A DNA stretch of 64,000 bases, from positions 9,837,001-9,901,000 of the forward strand of contig CAMQGK010000144.1 in NCBI GenBank assembly GCA_947000775.1, read 5' to 3'. The DNA is from Pterois miles (Eukaryota > Chordata > Actinopteri > Perciformes > Scorpaenidae). This document shows positions 1-12,666 of this stretch, piece by piece. Both the position numbers and the translations under genes were made by a program. How positions within the stretch are numbered: the stretch's first letter is position 1; each line of letters begins with the position of its first letter. The notes under the pieces were generated by a model. That model was given only the letters and a program-made list of their open reading frames with translations. It made no database searches and was not told the DNA's origin.

Positions 1-339
1 AACATGTAGTTTTGGCTGCTGCTTGAAGGCAGAAGAGCTCCACAATAAACTGATGATGAGCTCCATACTGTAGCCTTGCGTTACATTAGAGGGATGTTAG
101 GGCTTACTGGAGCAAACAGTCAGCTTTTTACACATATATGCAGTCCTGTTCCTGGTCACATGCAAGTCCAATAGTTGTACAGCTTTTAAGCTGGATTTTA
201 GTCTCCACCAACTCCTGGTTCTGAAGCTTGCCAGATGTTCCATTTACTCAACTAACTTTGTCTGCTGTTGATTGTTGGGCAGCTACCAGCCCATTCTCAC
301 AAACAGACAAACGAAAGACACAATAGTGAGCACGACAGC

Positions 340-730
340 AGTGTGCAATAACAACGCCTTTCTTGCATTTGACATGTCATTTGTACGCCATGTAGTTTGT
401 ACTGACTGCAATGTGAATACATCTGCGTAAATATGCTACGCTCAGGGAGCTAGAATAAAAAACAGAAATAAAGAAAGCTTATGGCGGGCGGTCCAAGGTG
501 GATGGGTTTTGTATGAATTTTACTTGGTTTATGTCCTCATTTTAAGCCCAACCATTACGCCTCAACCCAACTGCGGACATTACCGTAGTTTTGTTGCTTG
601 GCATACAAATGACACATGAAAAGCCTAGAATGCGGCTGACACACAAAATGCTCTTGTAATGTGCTATTTATACGCTTTCTGATGAGACCGGGTTGACTTT
701 ACATACAGTTTGGGGCTAATTTACTGAAAA
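340..730. repeat. Probable interspersed repeat relic, unclassified
   Basis: The segment contains phrases (around 370-470 and 590-700) that I recall as part of an interspersed percomorph repeat. It has no open frame and no clear terminal repeats. No second copy was found in the window, so the call rests on memory only. Confidence 0.3.
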
Positions 731-2590
731 GAGGGTGACAAGATTGGATATGTGCTTTCCACGGAGGACGGAGGGGACATGCCCTCCTCATTTTTATTAT
801 TTCAGGTTTATTTTCATACGAAACAGTACTCTCTTACTGTCCAGCCATCATACTCCAGATGAGGGATTTGATTTGATAATCAATAAACGCTGATAGTCCT
901 ATCTGAGCCGCCTTCAGTTATTAGGGCTAAAAAAAATTTAAGCTACGGTACTTTATTTAAAATTAATCTTGATGCTAGAATTGAACATTAGTCAAGATGA
1001 GATATTTAACCACCACAGTGCTCTTTGTCAAGGTCAGGTATAATAAAGGCAACCAAACATAGGGTTATAATTCAAAGGTTTACAAATGGTTTTCTCTTGT
1101 CATACTGCCATCATCAAGTTTTGTAGCACTGCAGATGCTTAAAATTACATGTAGGTTTGTCATAATGTTTGAACATATGCACATATTTTCACATAATTGT
1201 AAACACATTGATTAGTGGAGCTTTAAGGTAAAAGGTCTTGAGTATTGTCCTTATAAGGTTTATAGGAATATTGCAGTCCATGTAAATGTATACTGTATAT
1301 GACAGGAATAAATTGTTCCGCTAAAACACATCTCCGGTCTAGTCACTAGTCACTTGGTTTTAAGCTCAAATATCAGTGAGCATAAAATTTCATATTTGAA
1401 AAAAACAAAGGAAGTTCCTACTGTGTGAGCATGCTTTAGTGATTTCAGCACATCTAGAGGGATCTAGGTGTACAACAGTACTTTATTCTGAGCATAATAA
1501 AGTGATGTACAATAGGGAATATTATTCATTTATTCAAGTGTATGTTCCATATTTATCTCAACATCTTATGTGACAGTAGTGGGGACTCGTGTCTCATTTC
1601 CATAAAACCAAAGGAAAGCAAATGGAAAAACACAAGTGGTTGTAGGTAATAAAAGAGGGAGATAAGTTGGGTTTTATTTTGGAATGTGATTGTCCTCTGT
1701 GAGCAAACATGTTCAACCTCTGTAGCTCTGAGAGAGCACTGAAAAAATACATTCCGCTCCATTAATCCACGTGGGAACAAATAAAAGAGTGTCAGATTAA
1801 AGAGAGGCTGTCAGAATTGAAACTTATTTTACAGATTGTCTCCCATAGCTACAGGCAGCGCTCATAACGTGCAGTAAAAGATGAAGTCATTCGTATCATA
1901 GCAGTTGTGGAAGGTACGGAAAGAGACTCACACTCCCACTCCAAATGCGAGTCACCTCTCCGAAAGCTCCCATTACTGGACCGTCAGCTGGGAGTAACAT
2001 TGTCATTTTGTCACTCTCTGTGTGTTACTAAATAATCACTCTGCTTTGATGCAACGCGGGAAGAGAACTGAAGCAAGACACATTTTGAAAGCAGCAATTT
2101 ATATCCATCTTTTGAACTTTGAAAGGCGCACTGAGACTTTATGTATTTTGTCTTTTGTTTTCTCCGTTCCGCCCCATTCCTCGTTCATCAACCCTTCTTT
2201 TTTATAATCTCTGGTGAGCCCAGAAGGACGGGCTTTGATAATGACGATTGACCCAGTATTGGTTTCAAGCGGCCAAGTTCTCGTGGATAATTCTTCCCTC
2301 TCTTTCTCTGTTCGTGATTAGGTGGTTGGCGCGTGGCAACTCGAGTAGTGCCCAGAAATTTGAATGTGTTAACGGGATTGGGGTGAGGTCGGGGGACTGC
2401 AAAGACCCATGGAAATCACCACACAGGGATAAGTGATGGCTTCAAAGTAAATGAAACTGAAAAGACCCCGTCTCTCCTTAACATGTCCCTGCTGTGATTT
2501 CAAGCCATTTTATGGAGTTTAAAGACACATCACAGAGGGCTGTTTACTGTTCTCTCTTTCTCCCCTCCTCTTCCTCTTCCTTCCCCATGC
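731..2590. other. Unique-looking DNA, no gene recognised
   Basis: This is AT-rich sequence with only short chance ORFs (for example minus strand 1553-1780). I see no splice-bounded coding segment, RNA gene or transposon end. Bases 1-339 are similar. Confidence 0.5.
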
Positions 2591-2854
2591 GTGTTCTTGT
2601 ACAGTTATTGTTGTGAGGACTAGTTTGAGTTTTAGACATTCAGAGTGAGGACATTTTGGCTGGTCCTCACCTTCGGGGGGACTTTTAAAGACCTTTTTGA
2701 GGGTTCAACCTGGTTTTAAGGTCCAGATTAGAATGAAGTTTATGTTAGGGTAAGTGCTGGGGTCAGATATTTAGTTGTGATGGTTAAGGTAAGGGTAAGG
2801 GGCTAGGGAATGCATTATGTCAATGAGAGTTCTCACAAAGATAGACGTACACGG
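2591..2854 (+). mobile_element. TIR element (MITE-like), copy 1 of 2
   Basis: About 264 bp without coding capacity. It aligns along its length with 58848-59135. The left end starts GTGTTCTTGTACAG and the right end is a decayed inverted copy (TCTCACAAAGATAG at 2831-2844). The interior has G-rich TTAGGG-like phrases shared with the other copy. A (TG)n tract begins right at its right end. The family is non-autonomous and its superfamily is unknown to me. Confidence 0.7.
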
Positions 2855-2949
<95 letters not shown>

Positions 2950-2952
2950 TGT
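2855..2952 (+). repeat. (TG)n microsatellite, about 98 bp
   Basis: Nearly pure TG dinucleotide repeat, with one A interruption near the end. It explains the poly-Thr-His and poly-Cys-Val ORFs on the two strands. It directly abuts the right end of the TIR element at 2591-2854. Confidence 0.98.
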
Positions 2953-3293
2953 CCTCACTCATGTTGATCTCGGTGAGGAATTTTAGGCGTTCATATTTTC
3001 AGCATTTTTCCGGCACATATTCTCAGTGCACAGGGCCATTGTATTAAAGCATTAAGTCTCTATCTGTCCCAGAGAACCATCTAATAGCCAATTTCATGCA
3101 AGAATGATGAAGACAAAAGTGGAGGGTTATTAGTGGAAAGGAGAATAGTTTGGTGTTACACCTCAGGGATCTTTGATAAGAAGTGAACAGGGATAACTAT
3201 GGGCAGTAAGACAGTGGCAGGGGCGCCATGTATCTTGGTGGTAAAGTAAACAAACCCACAACAAGGCAGAGGCATGTCTCTCAGATTAATACT

Positions 3294-3294
<1 letters not shown>

Positions 3295-3332
<38 letters not shown>
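3295..3332 (+). repeat. (CA)n microsatellite
   Basis: About 19 uninterrupted CA units. The flanks (2953-3294 and 3333-3894) look unique and hold no gene I can support. Confidence 0.97.
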
Positions 3333-3337
<5 letters not shown>

Positions 3338-3894
3338 AAAATGGATTGACAGTGTCATTTGTGTTTGGAGCTTACCCACGCAGAGCTATGGACCGGGTTG
3401 ACATTTCAAATGTTTACATCAAAGCGTAAAGCGCTGCGCCTGCCTGGATGACTGCTACACCCATTAGCCTCTTTACATATGTCAACATTCCCAGGAAGAG
3501 CACACCGAACAAAGAACAACACTGCTGAGGGTACTTAAAAATGAGGTTCTTCTTCAAAGTAGACAAATGAAAGAAAAGGGAGAATAAGCATTTAACAAGT
3601 ATGAGCCACTTAGTAAAAGCTTTCACATTTTCCAGCCAAGAAAATGCTTTTGCTCCTCCACCTCCGCCTCAAACAAATGGCTTTGTGATGCAGACAAAGT
3701 TGTCATTTGGGCCATGTTGCTACTTGGCACTTGGAACACAGTGTGTCAGAACCAATCTGATCGCAAGTGAAGAGCTCTAAATCAATTTGTCATTGTAACC
3801 CAAATGTATTGAGCATGCATTGGAAGAAATATAAACAGTGCAATCGATGTATTTGCATTGGGGCCCATGAGCTGAGCCTTGTAACCCAGCAAAC

Positions 3895-4319
3895 ATGATA
3901 TTTAGTAAGAGTGTAAGAAAATATAGAATACATTGAACATTGCAATATTGTGGCTTCTTTATACTGTATTGATTATTAAAAACACCATAGATGTTTAATT
4001 ACTTGTTCACATGCAAAGAGTCAGTCAATACTTGCAAGGTATGCACTCCCAAAGTAGTGCTATGATGTTTGATGTGACAGTAACTGTGATAAACGAAAAA
4101 TACAGATCCCACCGTTGTGATCGCATATAAAAAGTACATTTTGTTTTACTCAGATTTTATGCATATGGTGGTGTGCTCTTTAAACTGTGACGCTAAACCT
4201 AACACTTGATTTAAAAAATCACAATATATTGCCTTGCTTACAGTATCGCAATATATCGCAATAGTACCCCGTGTTAACATATCTAATATATCGCTAGATT
4301 GTTGCCAACACACAGCCCT
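3895..4319 (-). mobile_element. Non-autonomous DNA-transposon relic, AGGGCTGTG end
   Basis: Read on the minus strand it starts AGGGCTGTGTGTTGGCAA near 4319 and runs through phrases rich in 'gatatattgcgatac', which I recall from a common teleost non-autonomous element (probably hAT-like). There is no transposase. The far end near 3895 is uncertain. Similar cgata/tatcg phrases recur at 8296-8440 and 21312-21500. Confidence 0.5.
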
Positions 4320-5104
4320 TGACATTATTCTAATGCTTATCATCACTTAGTTGTGTGTACATGTTAATGCACTAATTTTTAAATTTTGAGTGCAGTACGA
4401 TCTGAAGGCAATAGGCTGTTTGCATGTGTGTGGTACATGATACATGATGAAGAAGAGCAGTTACACCTAAAGCTCCAACTGACATACTGGCTAATGCTTC
4501 CCTTCAACTCCTTTGCTCTTATGTGGGAAACCAGATCACTATGTAACTGTAGCCTAGTTCTAGATGTCTGAAATGGCTGCTAATATCTTTTTCATAGAGT
4601 CAACTATAGGTCTGGTGAGCTCGGTGACGATTATTTCCAGAGTTGGAAAAAGAACGTGAGAGCCAAATCAAAACTTTGTTGGTTTAGAGTGATGAATTCA
4701 TCTATCTACATACTAGACTAGCTTCCTATCCAACGTATACAATGATTTATTACAAAAAGTTATTCCTCATTTTCTGTGAGTTCTCCTATGAATGTCCAGC
4801 AACACGTGTCAATTTCCGCTTGTTATATGCACACAAGTCTTTTCAAAATAAACTTCTGTCTTCACAGGAAACAACTTAGTTACTTACTTAGGCAAAAAAA
4901 AGTACTTAGGTTTAGGAAAAGAGCATGGTTTTCCGTTCTCCTGGGCGACAGTCCAATGTTTTTTGACCCCTCCCATCCACTGTGGCCTCCTCCTGATGCG
5001 GTTTTGTGTTTCTCTTTATACGTCCTAGGTTACGGTTAGATGGATTAAATACAAAATCATTTCGTGGCATATATACCAGTTCCATCACATTACTTCTTGA
5101 AGGT
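4320..5104. other. Mostly unique DNA, with a possible repeat relic at 4770-4930
   Basis: No gene seen. The segment 4770-4930 shares words (for example 'cttgttatatgca' and 'ttcaaaataaa') with 36590-36690, suggesting an old interspersed repeat present in both places. Confidence 0.35.
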
Positions 5105-5560
5105 ATTATGGATGTTAATAATTAACCGTTTCACCACTAACCAACATTAAGAATTTTAAATGATTAACCGACAGGTTAAATGGTTACGTCACTGACAACC
5201 CCAGGCTCACCACCACCACACGCACACGGTCTGTCGGATGCTCGCTAAGGTTACGCCGGGCTGACAGAGTAGCCAGGCAGATAGCTGACAACCTCTCAGC
5301 TAAACTTAGTGATGCAGTGGAGACTTACTGGGACAATACGAGCAGTGTCATGTATACAGTAACTCTCCCGGACGGGTGAACTGGGGACTCAGTTGTCTGT
5401 TTTGCTTATCTCAGCTGGTGATAAATGATGGATTTAACCGGTTTGTGCATCGGCTTTTCATTGCAGCTGGGCGGCTTGTCCATCACTAAAAATGCCACCG
5501 CTTGCATGCGATAATCTTTTCAGTTAACGGTTAATAATTAGTTAAAGAGGGTCGGCTATC
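5105..5560. mobile_element. Non-autonomous DNA-transposon relic with AT-rich inverted ends
   Basis: The left end contains TTAATAATTAACCGTT (5115-5130). Near the right end its inverted near-match AACGGTTAATAATTA lies at 5526-5540. The interior of about 400 bp is more GC-rich and non-coding. I recall similar sequence as a dispersed teleost element. No target duplication was identified. Confidence 0.5.
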
Positions 5561-7077
5561 GATCAAAAAAAATTCTAAATTAGCGTCCCTTATAGGTATA
5601 GCTATAAATTGTGAATGAGAACAGCCTGACCTAGCTACATCCATGAAAGATAGCGATAGGGAAATCATCCCCAAAATTGCAGGATGCATAGTTGAGATTG
5701 ATGTAGCTCAATAATAACAAATTAAATTGGCCTGTGTCTTCAACAGACATGACAAACTTTAAGTGCTCCTGCGCAAAACAGCAGTGATACTTATGGCATG
5801 TGTCATGAATACCGCTAAGTGTATGCGAGAAGATGGAGCGCTAGAGGGCAGCAGAGAGTCAGCATAGCACCAGGGGCCTGATTTCATGTATTTAAGCTAA
5901 ATAAAAGTGAGCTCATAACTTACACTGCTTCCACTTGTGGGCTGACGCCACGCAGCATCGGTATCCTAGATACCACTTTGTGTTAGTTTCAGATTTAGGA
6001 GGACTTTAAATTCAAACCACACTGTTTAGAGAATGAGGTGGGGTTGAATTTAAAAGCACAGCCAAAGTGGGGAACGAGGAGAGTTTATTAAGATATCTTT
6101 ACCACTAGGTGAGAAAGTCGTGTCTGTTTCTCCATAACCAGTTTCTCTCTTTGTGGAAAATGTGTTATGGCAGGGTGTTACCTATATCAACTATATTCTG
6201 AAATCATATTTCTGTGTCTGACACAAAGGAGAAACCTTCACGAGTCTTTGCTCCATGCTGATGGACAGAGTGGATACTCAGCTTTAATGCACGGCAGAAA
6301 GGTGGTGAGCGCCACACTGCAGAGACCAGCCGCTGGATACCAAATCCACACACAATTATGTGCATGAGCTACGATGCATAAAAAAACACCCTGATCAAGC
6401 ATGTTACATACAACATTGACAGAATATAACGGGCCATCAGAACAGCATGTTAAGACAAGTTGATATCACACATCGTATTTACTTTAATTACTTAACATTT
6501 TTTGGCAAACAATAAAGAGGTGAGAGTAAGCCACACTGTAATTTTTGATAAAGAGCTGTTTATTAAGTGGTTACAGCCGGGCGTGTTGGAGACTTCTCCT
6601 CCAGACAGCTGTTCCAAGGAGTGCATGGTTAAATATCAACACACACATTAATTACTGTCTGTAAATTAAAGTTTGGTTCTCTGCGACATGCAGAAGAGGG
6701 AGAAACCTGCTCAAACCGTGATACAGTATGAAAACTAAGGAGTTCTGTGATGTGCATATGTTCCAAGTAGCAGTATATACCAGACAAATCCTATATGTCC
6801 AAGCAAATACAAGATAAACCTTTGAAAAAAAAGGTTGAACATGTGAGGATGTTTTATCTCCTGGCTGCAGTCCTGCAATCGTCCAGTTTGTAAACCTGTA
6901 CCTGCGCCACACCTGCAAAGCCCAGTATCACGATTGACCTGTTACCCAACCCATACCCGCTCTGTGGTTTTGAGATGTAGCCTAGTCAACAGATCCAGTA
7001 CATTAGAACAACTGTACTTCTTTGCAGCGCTGTTTATTTGCATTATGTCTCACTTTGTGGTGGTGAGACCTCATCAT
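5561..7077. other. Unique-looking DNA, no gene recognised
   Basis: Short ORFs only (for example 6167-6367 plus and 6652-6918 minus), without recognisable domains. No repeat structure was detected. Confidence 0.5.
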
Positions 7078-7162
7078 AACTGCAGGAATGAGTCCTAAAA
7101 CCCAGAAATTACTTAGCATTTCAATTCCTTTGTCTCAAAGTCAATGTTTTTTATGTGGTTTT

Positions 7163-7245
7163 AGTAGGGCTGTCAATCGATTAAAATGTTTAATTACAAT
7201 TAATCACGTGATTGTCCATTGCTAATCATGATTAATTGCACTTTT
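7163..7245 (-). mobile_element. Repeat family Z terminal fragment
   Basis: Starts AGGGCTGTCAATCGATTAA and continues with 'attaatcacg/gattaattgc' phrases, typical of one terminus of the AGGGCTGTCAA element also seen at 19202, 51745 and 55747. Only about 80 bp is present, ending where the V-SINE begins. Confidence 0.6.
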
Positions 7246-7249
7246 TTTT

Positions 7250-7549
7250 CCATCCATCTATCCATCGTCAACCGCTTATCCCGTTAGGAGTCGCGGGGGG
7301 GCGCCAGTCCATCGCAGGGCACATAGAGACAGACAACATAGAGACAGACAACCATTCACACTTACATGGCAATTTAGAGTCATCAATTAACCTAAACAGC
7401 ATGTCTTTGGACTGTGGGAGGAAGCTGGAGTACCCGGAGAAAATCCACGCTTACACGGGGAGAACATGCAAACTCCACACAGAAGAGTGGATTCAAACCT
7501 GCGACCCTCTTGCTGTAAGGCGAGAGTGCTAACCACTGCACCACCGTGT
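7250..7549 (-). mobile_element. V-SINE-like element, near full length
   Basis: On the minus strand the head (from 7549 down) is tRNA-like, with an A-box-like GGTGCAGTGGTTAGCAC and a B-box-like GGTTTGAATCC. The core follows (gtgtggagtttgcatgttct, then the ggagtaccc/ctcccacagtccaaagacatg segment at 7400-7485) and matches what I recall of the conserved V-SINE centre in zebrafish DANA. The 3' tail ends in GATGGATAGATGG next to a T-run on the plus strand. ORFs 7236-7532 and 7392-7589 are only its translation. Confidence 0.8.
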
Positions 7550-7690
7550 AAAAGTGGTTTTCATTTCTGAGGATTATCTTGCTCAACAAAATGTTTAAGT
7601 ATCATAAACTTGGGTTCTCCACAGAGCGTATTTTTGCAGTAATCCAAATAACTGCTAACTTCTTGGATGGCCTACTAAAAATATGTTATC

Positions 7691-8290
7691 CTTGCAGCTC
7701 TCTGTTGCAGTGTAGTTTGAAGGAGAATGCTCCTCTGGCCTCTTTGGAAATATAGCATTACAAAGGAAAATGAAATCCAATCATAACTGGTCTCTTGAGA
7801 TACAGTACATGTGATTCACACTATGGTGTCCAGTATTAACGGCAATCTGCTTCAACCTAATCTAGACACGATCTCTTGATGATATCTGAGCACAGGACAG
7901 TAAGTCTGAACAAAGCCTTAAACGTCTCTTATTGTTCCAACATATGGGAGTGCATTCATTTATGGATTTAAGAGCAGAAGAAGGGTAGGATGAGGTAGTG
8001 GATGTCTGTCTCAGTCGCTTCTCTGAAATGAAGAACTATTCTTTTCAGCTTTCCAGAGGACTGGAGCCATCTCAATCAATGCAAAACAATGATGCGTTTA
8101 AAGGGGATCTTTCTTAAAGGTGATTAAAGCCCTAAATGAATACTTTGAAGGCATTGCAGCAATTGTATATATGTATTGTATTTTAACTTCAGAGGTGGCT
8201 GTGATTTGGACCACAAGTTTGTGTATTTGACAATCCTGTTGTTAGGCCTTGTTCTGCAGTTGCCCATCACAAATAATGTACCCTGAGGTG
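7691..8290. other. Unique-looking DNA, no gene recognised
   Basis: No ORF with recognisable content and no repeat recognised. Confidence 0.45.
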
Positions 8291-8295
8291 TACAC

Positions 8296-8440
8296 ACAGG
8301 GCTGGGCGATATGGCCAAAATCTTGTGTAATGATATATATCACAATAGCATGTTTTTCAGTATTTCAATAAATAAATAGCCTATATGAAGTAACCACATT
8401 TTTTGTATGCAGCTGTGTGAACTATATGCTTGATATAAAA
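8296..8440 (+). mobile_element. AGGGCTGGGCGATATGG-type element, end fragment
   Basis: Starts CAGGGCTGGGCGATATGGCC and continues with 'tgatatatatcacaata' and 'aataaataaatag', matching 21312-21430 point by point. It is the left end of a non-autonomous DNA element with no coding capacity. Confidence 0.6.
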
Positions 8441-8885
8441 TGAGAAAGTTTGCTCCGGCTTGTGGGCGGTGCTTGGTATTTCCTCAACTGATCTCAACAT
8501 GGCTGCCGGGTCACAAACTTTCTTATTTAACAGCTAAACAGTAACTACAGTATGATTCTGAAAACATTTTAAATGAGAAATAGGCATTACAGTAACAGAG
8601 AATTGATTCGCATTTGATCAGTGCTTCTTAGTCTGAGTTCACAAGTGACTGACAGCTGCTCCGAGACGTCAGGCTACAGCTCAGCTCTGATTGGTTGTTT
8701 TCCTCTGGTCTGTGAAATCTTGCAGATGCCATGAGGAGCACCGGAGGACAAAAAGACACATGCTTTTTGTTTTAAGATTACCTGTGTCATGCACTACTGC
8801 CAGGATACTGTATAGTGACTGTTTTATAAAAATATTTTTTTTAATTGTATTTGCTCCAATTTTACCTACTGCTGCTTTAAGTACA
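8441..8885 (+). repeat. Interspersed repeat, unclassified
   Basis: Includes 'tgtgggcggtgcttggtat' and 'aacatggctgccgggtcac', which I remember as part of a dispersed percomorph repeat that often ends in 'gctgctttaa', as here near 8870. The piece at 34085-34200 seems to be another part of the same family. ORF 8691-8957 is an accident of this repeat. Confidence 0.45.
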
Positions 8886-11470
8886 GTAATACTCAGATTT
8901 AAAATGCTCGCTACACTTACAATTTTGATTTATTTTTTTCCTGGATCATCAAAATGACATGCAGCTTAAACTAGGAGTCTAAGCTCAAGGTCTTGGTGGT
9001 GTTCAAATATCCTTGTGACCACGGAGCATACATATGTGGTCAGATGATGGGACTTTAGAGGTCAGTCTGAGTGCAGGGGGATATTATTCAGTGGGGAGTA
9101 GAGTGACATACAGTAAGATAATTCTTGAGGAGTGAGTTTTCAGATGTGTACTTTAGCAGAGGATGATCTCTTTAATCCTCCATTGAGAATGAAGGTCATT
9201 GTGGTGCCAGGAGGGTGAAAAGTCAGTCAGTAGACCAGTACAGGAAGTTGAGACAAGCGGAATGCATTACACTTGCTGGTGTAAAGGGTATGAATGATCC
9301 CTTTTCAGCACTGTACGCCAACAACTTTATATTCTATATTAGTACCATCCAACATACCAAAACCTAAAATATGTATTTTGTCAAAAGTCATTCACCAGAG
9401 GATGCCATAATGCAGTTATTGTTTAGTATTTTCAGAAATCTTGTGCGCACACAGACATGAATGACAAGAATTTCGCTGAAAGATGTTTGGCAATCTTTTA
9501 GATTTTAACCAAACGAGAAAAGAAAAACAAAAAAAAAACAAAAAAAAACAAAACAAAACAAAAAAAAAAAAAACAGCACAGTTAACCGTGGCATACCAAT
9601 ACCCTGTTCTGTATAAAGTGAGTGGGTAACTCTCAGTTGTACAAAGACTAGCGTGAAATGCAGCTGCTGTCTGTCTGAGAGAGAGCTGACAGGATTTCAG
9701 AGCGTGGAGAATGGAAATAAGAAGTGCCATTGGAAGTGGCTGGTTCCTTCCTGGAGGAGTTATTGGTGTCTTCTGTCTGCCTCTGATTACCTCGCCGGCC
9801 CAATTTCCACAATTCCATGTCTATTTACTCCCCGTTTTTATTTACATGGATCTTTGAGGCCATTTCTCTGAGCTAATCTGGTCATAAACAAGTATACTAA
9901 TGCATATGGCAACTACGTGAAGATGAACCAAATCACGCTGCTAGTCCACATCTCTTTTGTTTATATCATTCATTTTATTATTCTTGTTTGTATCGACAGT
10001 AAGTGGAGGTTGTCAGGTAGTACGTAATTGTTGAATTACACAACAACATGTATATACTAAGCTTTGATTGAATGGTGATAAGTGTGTGTCTGTTTGATTG
10101 GGATGGGTAAGTCTGCGGTGATTTCATGCCATCATCATCACCCATACTAGTCCTTAAATTCCTGAAGTTCATCAGCAACATTTTTTCTCATGTTAAGCAG
10201 GAAAGTACAGAGGACACGAGGGGGTGCCAGCGTTGTAGAAAGTATCTTTACCGTTTCACACAGACCTTTGCATGAGAGAGGGCTCTTACTCTCAATTATT
10301 TTCATGAATTTTTCATCGCTCACATAAGCAGCACACTTCAAACAGCTAAAAAGCTCCACTAGAACTGTACAGCCCACAGGCAACCATCAGCCGTCAAACA
10401 ACCTCCGCTCTCTCCGTAGATCCGTCTTAAAGCAGTGAATGCAGACGATCGGGGGACGAAGACGGCAGGGTCACTTCAAGGAGGAAGACCGCTATGTGGG
10501 AATATAGATATTCTAAAGCCATTGATACCAAGCCTCATTTCTTATAATTAATGGAATTTTGTTAAAAAGCATTGATTGCCACTTGAAACAGATTATGATC
10601 TGAACAAATTAGAAAAAAAAAAAAACAAGATGAACTTAGATCATTAGCTGTCGGGTGTTGCAAATGATATCATCTCATCTTTTGCTGACAGCCGCTGAAC
10701 GGTCTGTTAATCATTTACTTCCAAGTATTTTGCATCCCTTGTCTTGAACTGACGTTCAGTTTCCCTTAAGCATGAAGACATCAGGGATGCACAGTGGCTT
10801 CGGGTAAAAAAACAATTTCTGTTTAATTTGCGGTTTAAAGACTGCAAGAGAGGGTCAAACTAGCCTCCCAGGGATTCCTCTCAAGCAGCTTTAACAGATG
10901 AAGGCAGCCATATGTTTTTCCTCACTGTCAGCACTTGACAGAAACCCCTAAGAGAACGCTGTTAACAACAGGTGAAGGGAGACCCAGGGGAATAGCCTTA
11001 TTGGCACAACATCAATTTGACCGCATCATTACCATGTGGATCTTGCGCTGTTTGGTCAGGGCATACTGTTGTGTTTGCAGTGTAATATGTGGTTAACGCT
11101 ACTGCAGTGCAATCCTGTTTTCTTTACATGAGCAAAGCAGCACCACAAAACATTGCAGACTCAGATTGGACTCTGTGTTAATCTGTTGGTTAAAAGACCT
11201 GTAAATGAAACTAACATGTTTAATTCAGTTATTTTTTTCCCCCAAACTGTTGTTTTTGAATGTGAGTATTACACTTAGAAAAAGCTGGAATGAGGGACAT
11301 TTTTTGGAGCTTTCGCACTGTGAATAAAGGCGTGAATAAATCACGTTGTATTGAAGGACAATTTCAATATGTACACTAAATTGTACAACAACACGAAGGC
11401 TCCTTGGTCCAAACCAAGATGGCGAAATTTGATGACTTTTTTCAGCCTTGACGAACACAGCACATAATCT
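8886..11470. other. Unique-looking DNA with an A-rich tract and one unexplained minus-strand ORF
   Basis: Holds an A-rich tract at 9515-9573 (runs of A broken by C) and an open minus-strand frame at 10147-10383 (see findings). I see no exon supported by splice sites and no transposon ends. Confidence 0.45.
10147..10383 (-). other. Unrecognised minus-strand open frame, about 78 codons
   Basis: The frame opens after an in-frame stop near 10387-10389 and ends with a stop after ...DELQEFKD. The protein is of mixed composition (Cys-rich start VELFSCLKCAAY, then a charged middle and end) and is not low-complexity, unlike most ORFs here. The first codon is TTG rather than ATG. There is no domain I recognise and no neighbouring exon. 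It could be a transposon fragment, a pseudogene piece, a terminal exon or chance. Confidence 0.2.
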
Positions 11471-11593
11471 GTTCTAGAGATGTTCCGATACCATTTCTCC
11501 TTCCCAGTACCGATGCCAATACCTGAACTTGTGGTTTGGGCTAATTATTGATCCGATACAAGTGTGATAATAAAAAGAATATAGTTATTATTG

Positions 11594-11730
11594 CCTCCGC
11601 TAAGGCCAAGGGCCTTGTTGTGTTTTCAACGGCGTTTGTTTGTTTGTTTTTTAGCAGGATTACTTCAAAAATTCGCGATGTGTTACCCACCTTGGCGGAG
11701 GTCTGTGCTCTCTGAATGCTCTAGTTATTA
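11594..11730 (+). repeat. Short internally deleted interspersed repeat
   Basis: Begins 'cctccgctaagg' and ends 'ccttggcggaggtctgtgct', so the ends are inverted complements (CCTCCGCTAAGG / CCTTGGCGGAGG). The inside has 'gttagcaggattac'-like text that I recall from a dispersed fish repeat. It is much shorter than I remember the family to be, so it is probably deleted in the middle. Confidence 0.5.
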
Positions 11731-11753
11731 TTATTATTATTATTATTATTATT
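11725..11753 (+). repeat. (TTA)n microsatellite
   Basis: About nine TTA units, directly after the short repeat at 11594-11730. Confidence 0.95.
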
Positions 11754-12666
11754 GTTCTGGCCTGAGAAATATAAACTTTCAGTTCATTTTTCCAGCCACT
11801 AGGTGGTAATGATTCAGACTTTATTGCTTATCCTTTGAACCCTGCAGGCAGACATCTTCGTTTTCTTCGCACTCCTGGGTAAAAAGAACATTGTTGATCT
11901 TTGTAGTGAAGGCATCTACATCCATCTTCTTTAGGAATCACTTTTACTGGTATTATCTGTAAGTACAGATTTTATTAGACACCCAGACTTGCATCAGTGT
12001 TCATATTTTGTGTGGATGGCTACGTTAGGCCTTGTTTTAATGTCATGCACTTTTCATTGTTCACTATGTAACCTGTCGTGTTATTGGCTGTCAGCTAGCT
12101 GTATTGGTAGAAAGCTATATTAGATAGGCTTTATGAGGCATATAACAGGCATGATGGAAATTAATATTAATGAGGCTATCTTACTCATTGTTTCCTTTAT
12201 TTTCTTCATTTCAGTTTTACTCCATTCTCATATTGTCAGTACTACACTGATGATTATTAAACAGCTGTTTAATAATGTCACACCCCCCACTAGGGTACTG
12301 ACACGCCTCGAAACAGAAGCCTTACGTACTGTACATATCACTGCTTCACTTATTGGATTTTCCACTGTGAAATATTGCCAAATGGCTGACATTTTCCATT
12401 ACACTCTCCACTAGCGCCACAATATTGTTTGCTAATGTCAAATGACAAACTACCTGCAATCAGTTTGTCTTAGCTGCTCTAAAACAGTAGTGGCGACAGC
12501 ACAGTGGTGAAGTGATTTCTGGTTAAACAACCTTTTTTTTTTATTTATTTTTTTTTTCTCTAGGTTAATAAGTTATGGTATGGGATTGGCATACTGAGAC
12601 TGGCGTACACTCAAATACCTGATACCTAATTCTGGGCAATATTTGACACATTTATAATACTGCATC

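Larger units (their letters stand above)
7078..7690 (-). repeat. Repeat family Y, interrupted partial copy
   Basis: 7078-7150 matches the middle of the longest family Y copy (near 57828-57870), and 7555-7690 matches 57995-58150, all in the minus orientation. The sequence between is displaced by a family Z fragment and a V-SINE. There is no coding capacity. Confidence 0.65.
11476..12650 (+). mobile_element. Non-autonomous DNA-transposon relic (AGAGATGTTCCGATACC end)
   Basis: The left end AGAGATGTTCCGATACCATT is followed by 'accgatgccaatacctga', typical from memory of a teleost non-autonomous hAT-like element. Sequence at 11810-11960 and a right-hand part around 12575-12650 ('gggattggcatactgag') fit the same element. 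It is interrupted by another repeat at 11594-11730 and a (TTA)n tract. The right boundary is uncertain, and ORF 12133-12414 inside has no recognisable domain. Confidence 0.45.

Noticed and set aside
2771..3047. ORFs on both strands with long Thr-His or Cys-Val runs
   Set aside because: They are translations of the (TG)n microsatellite. The same holds for ORFs over 21509-21703, 33400-33660 and 52195-52485.
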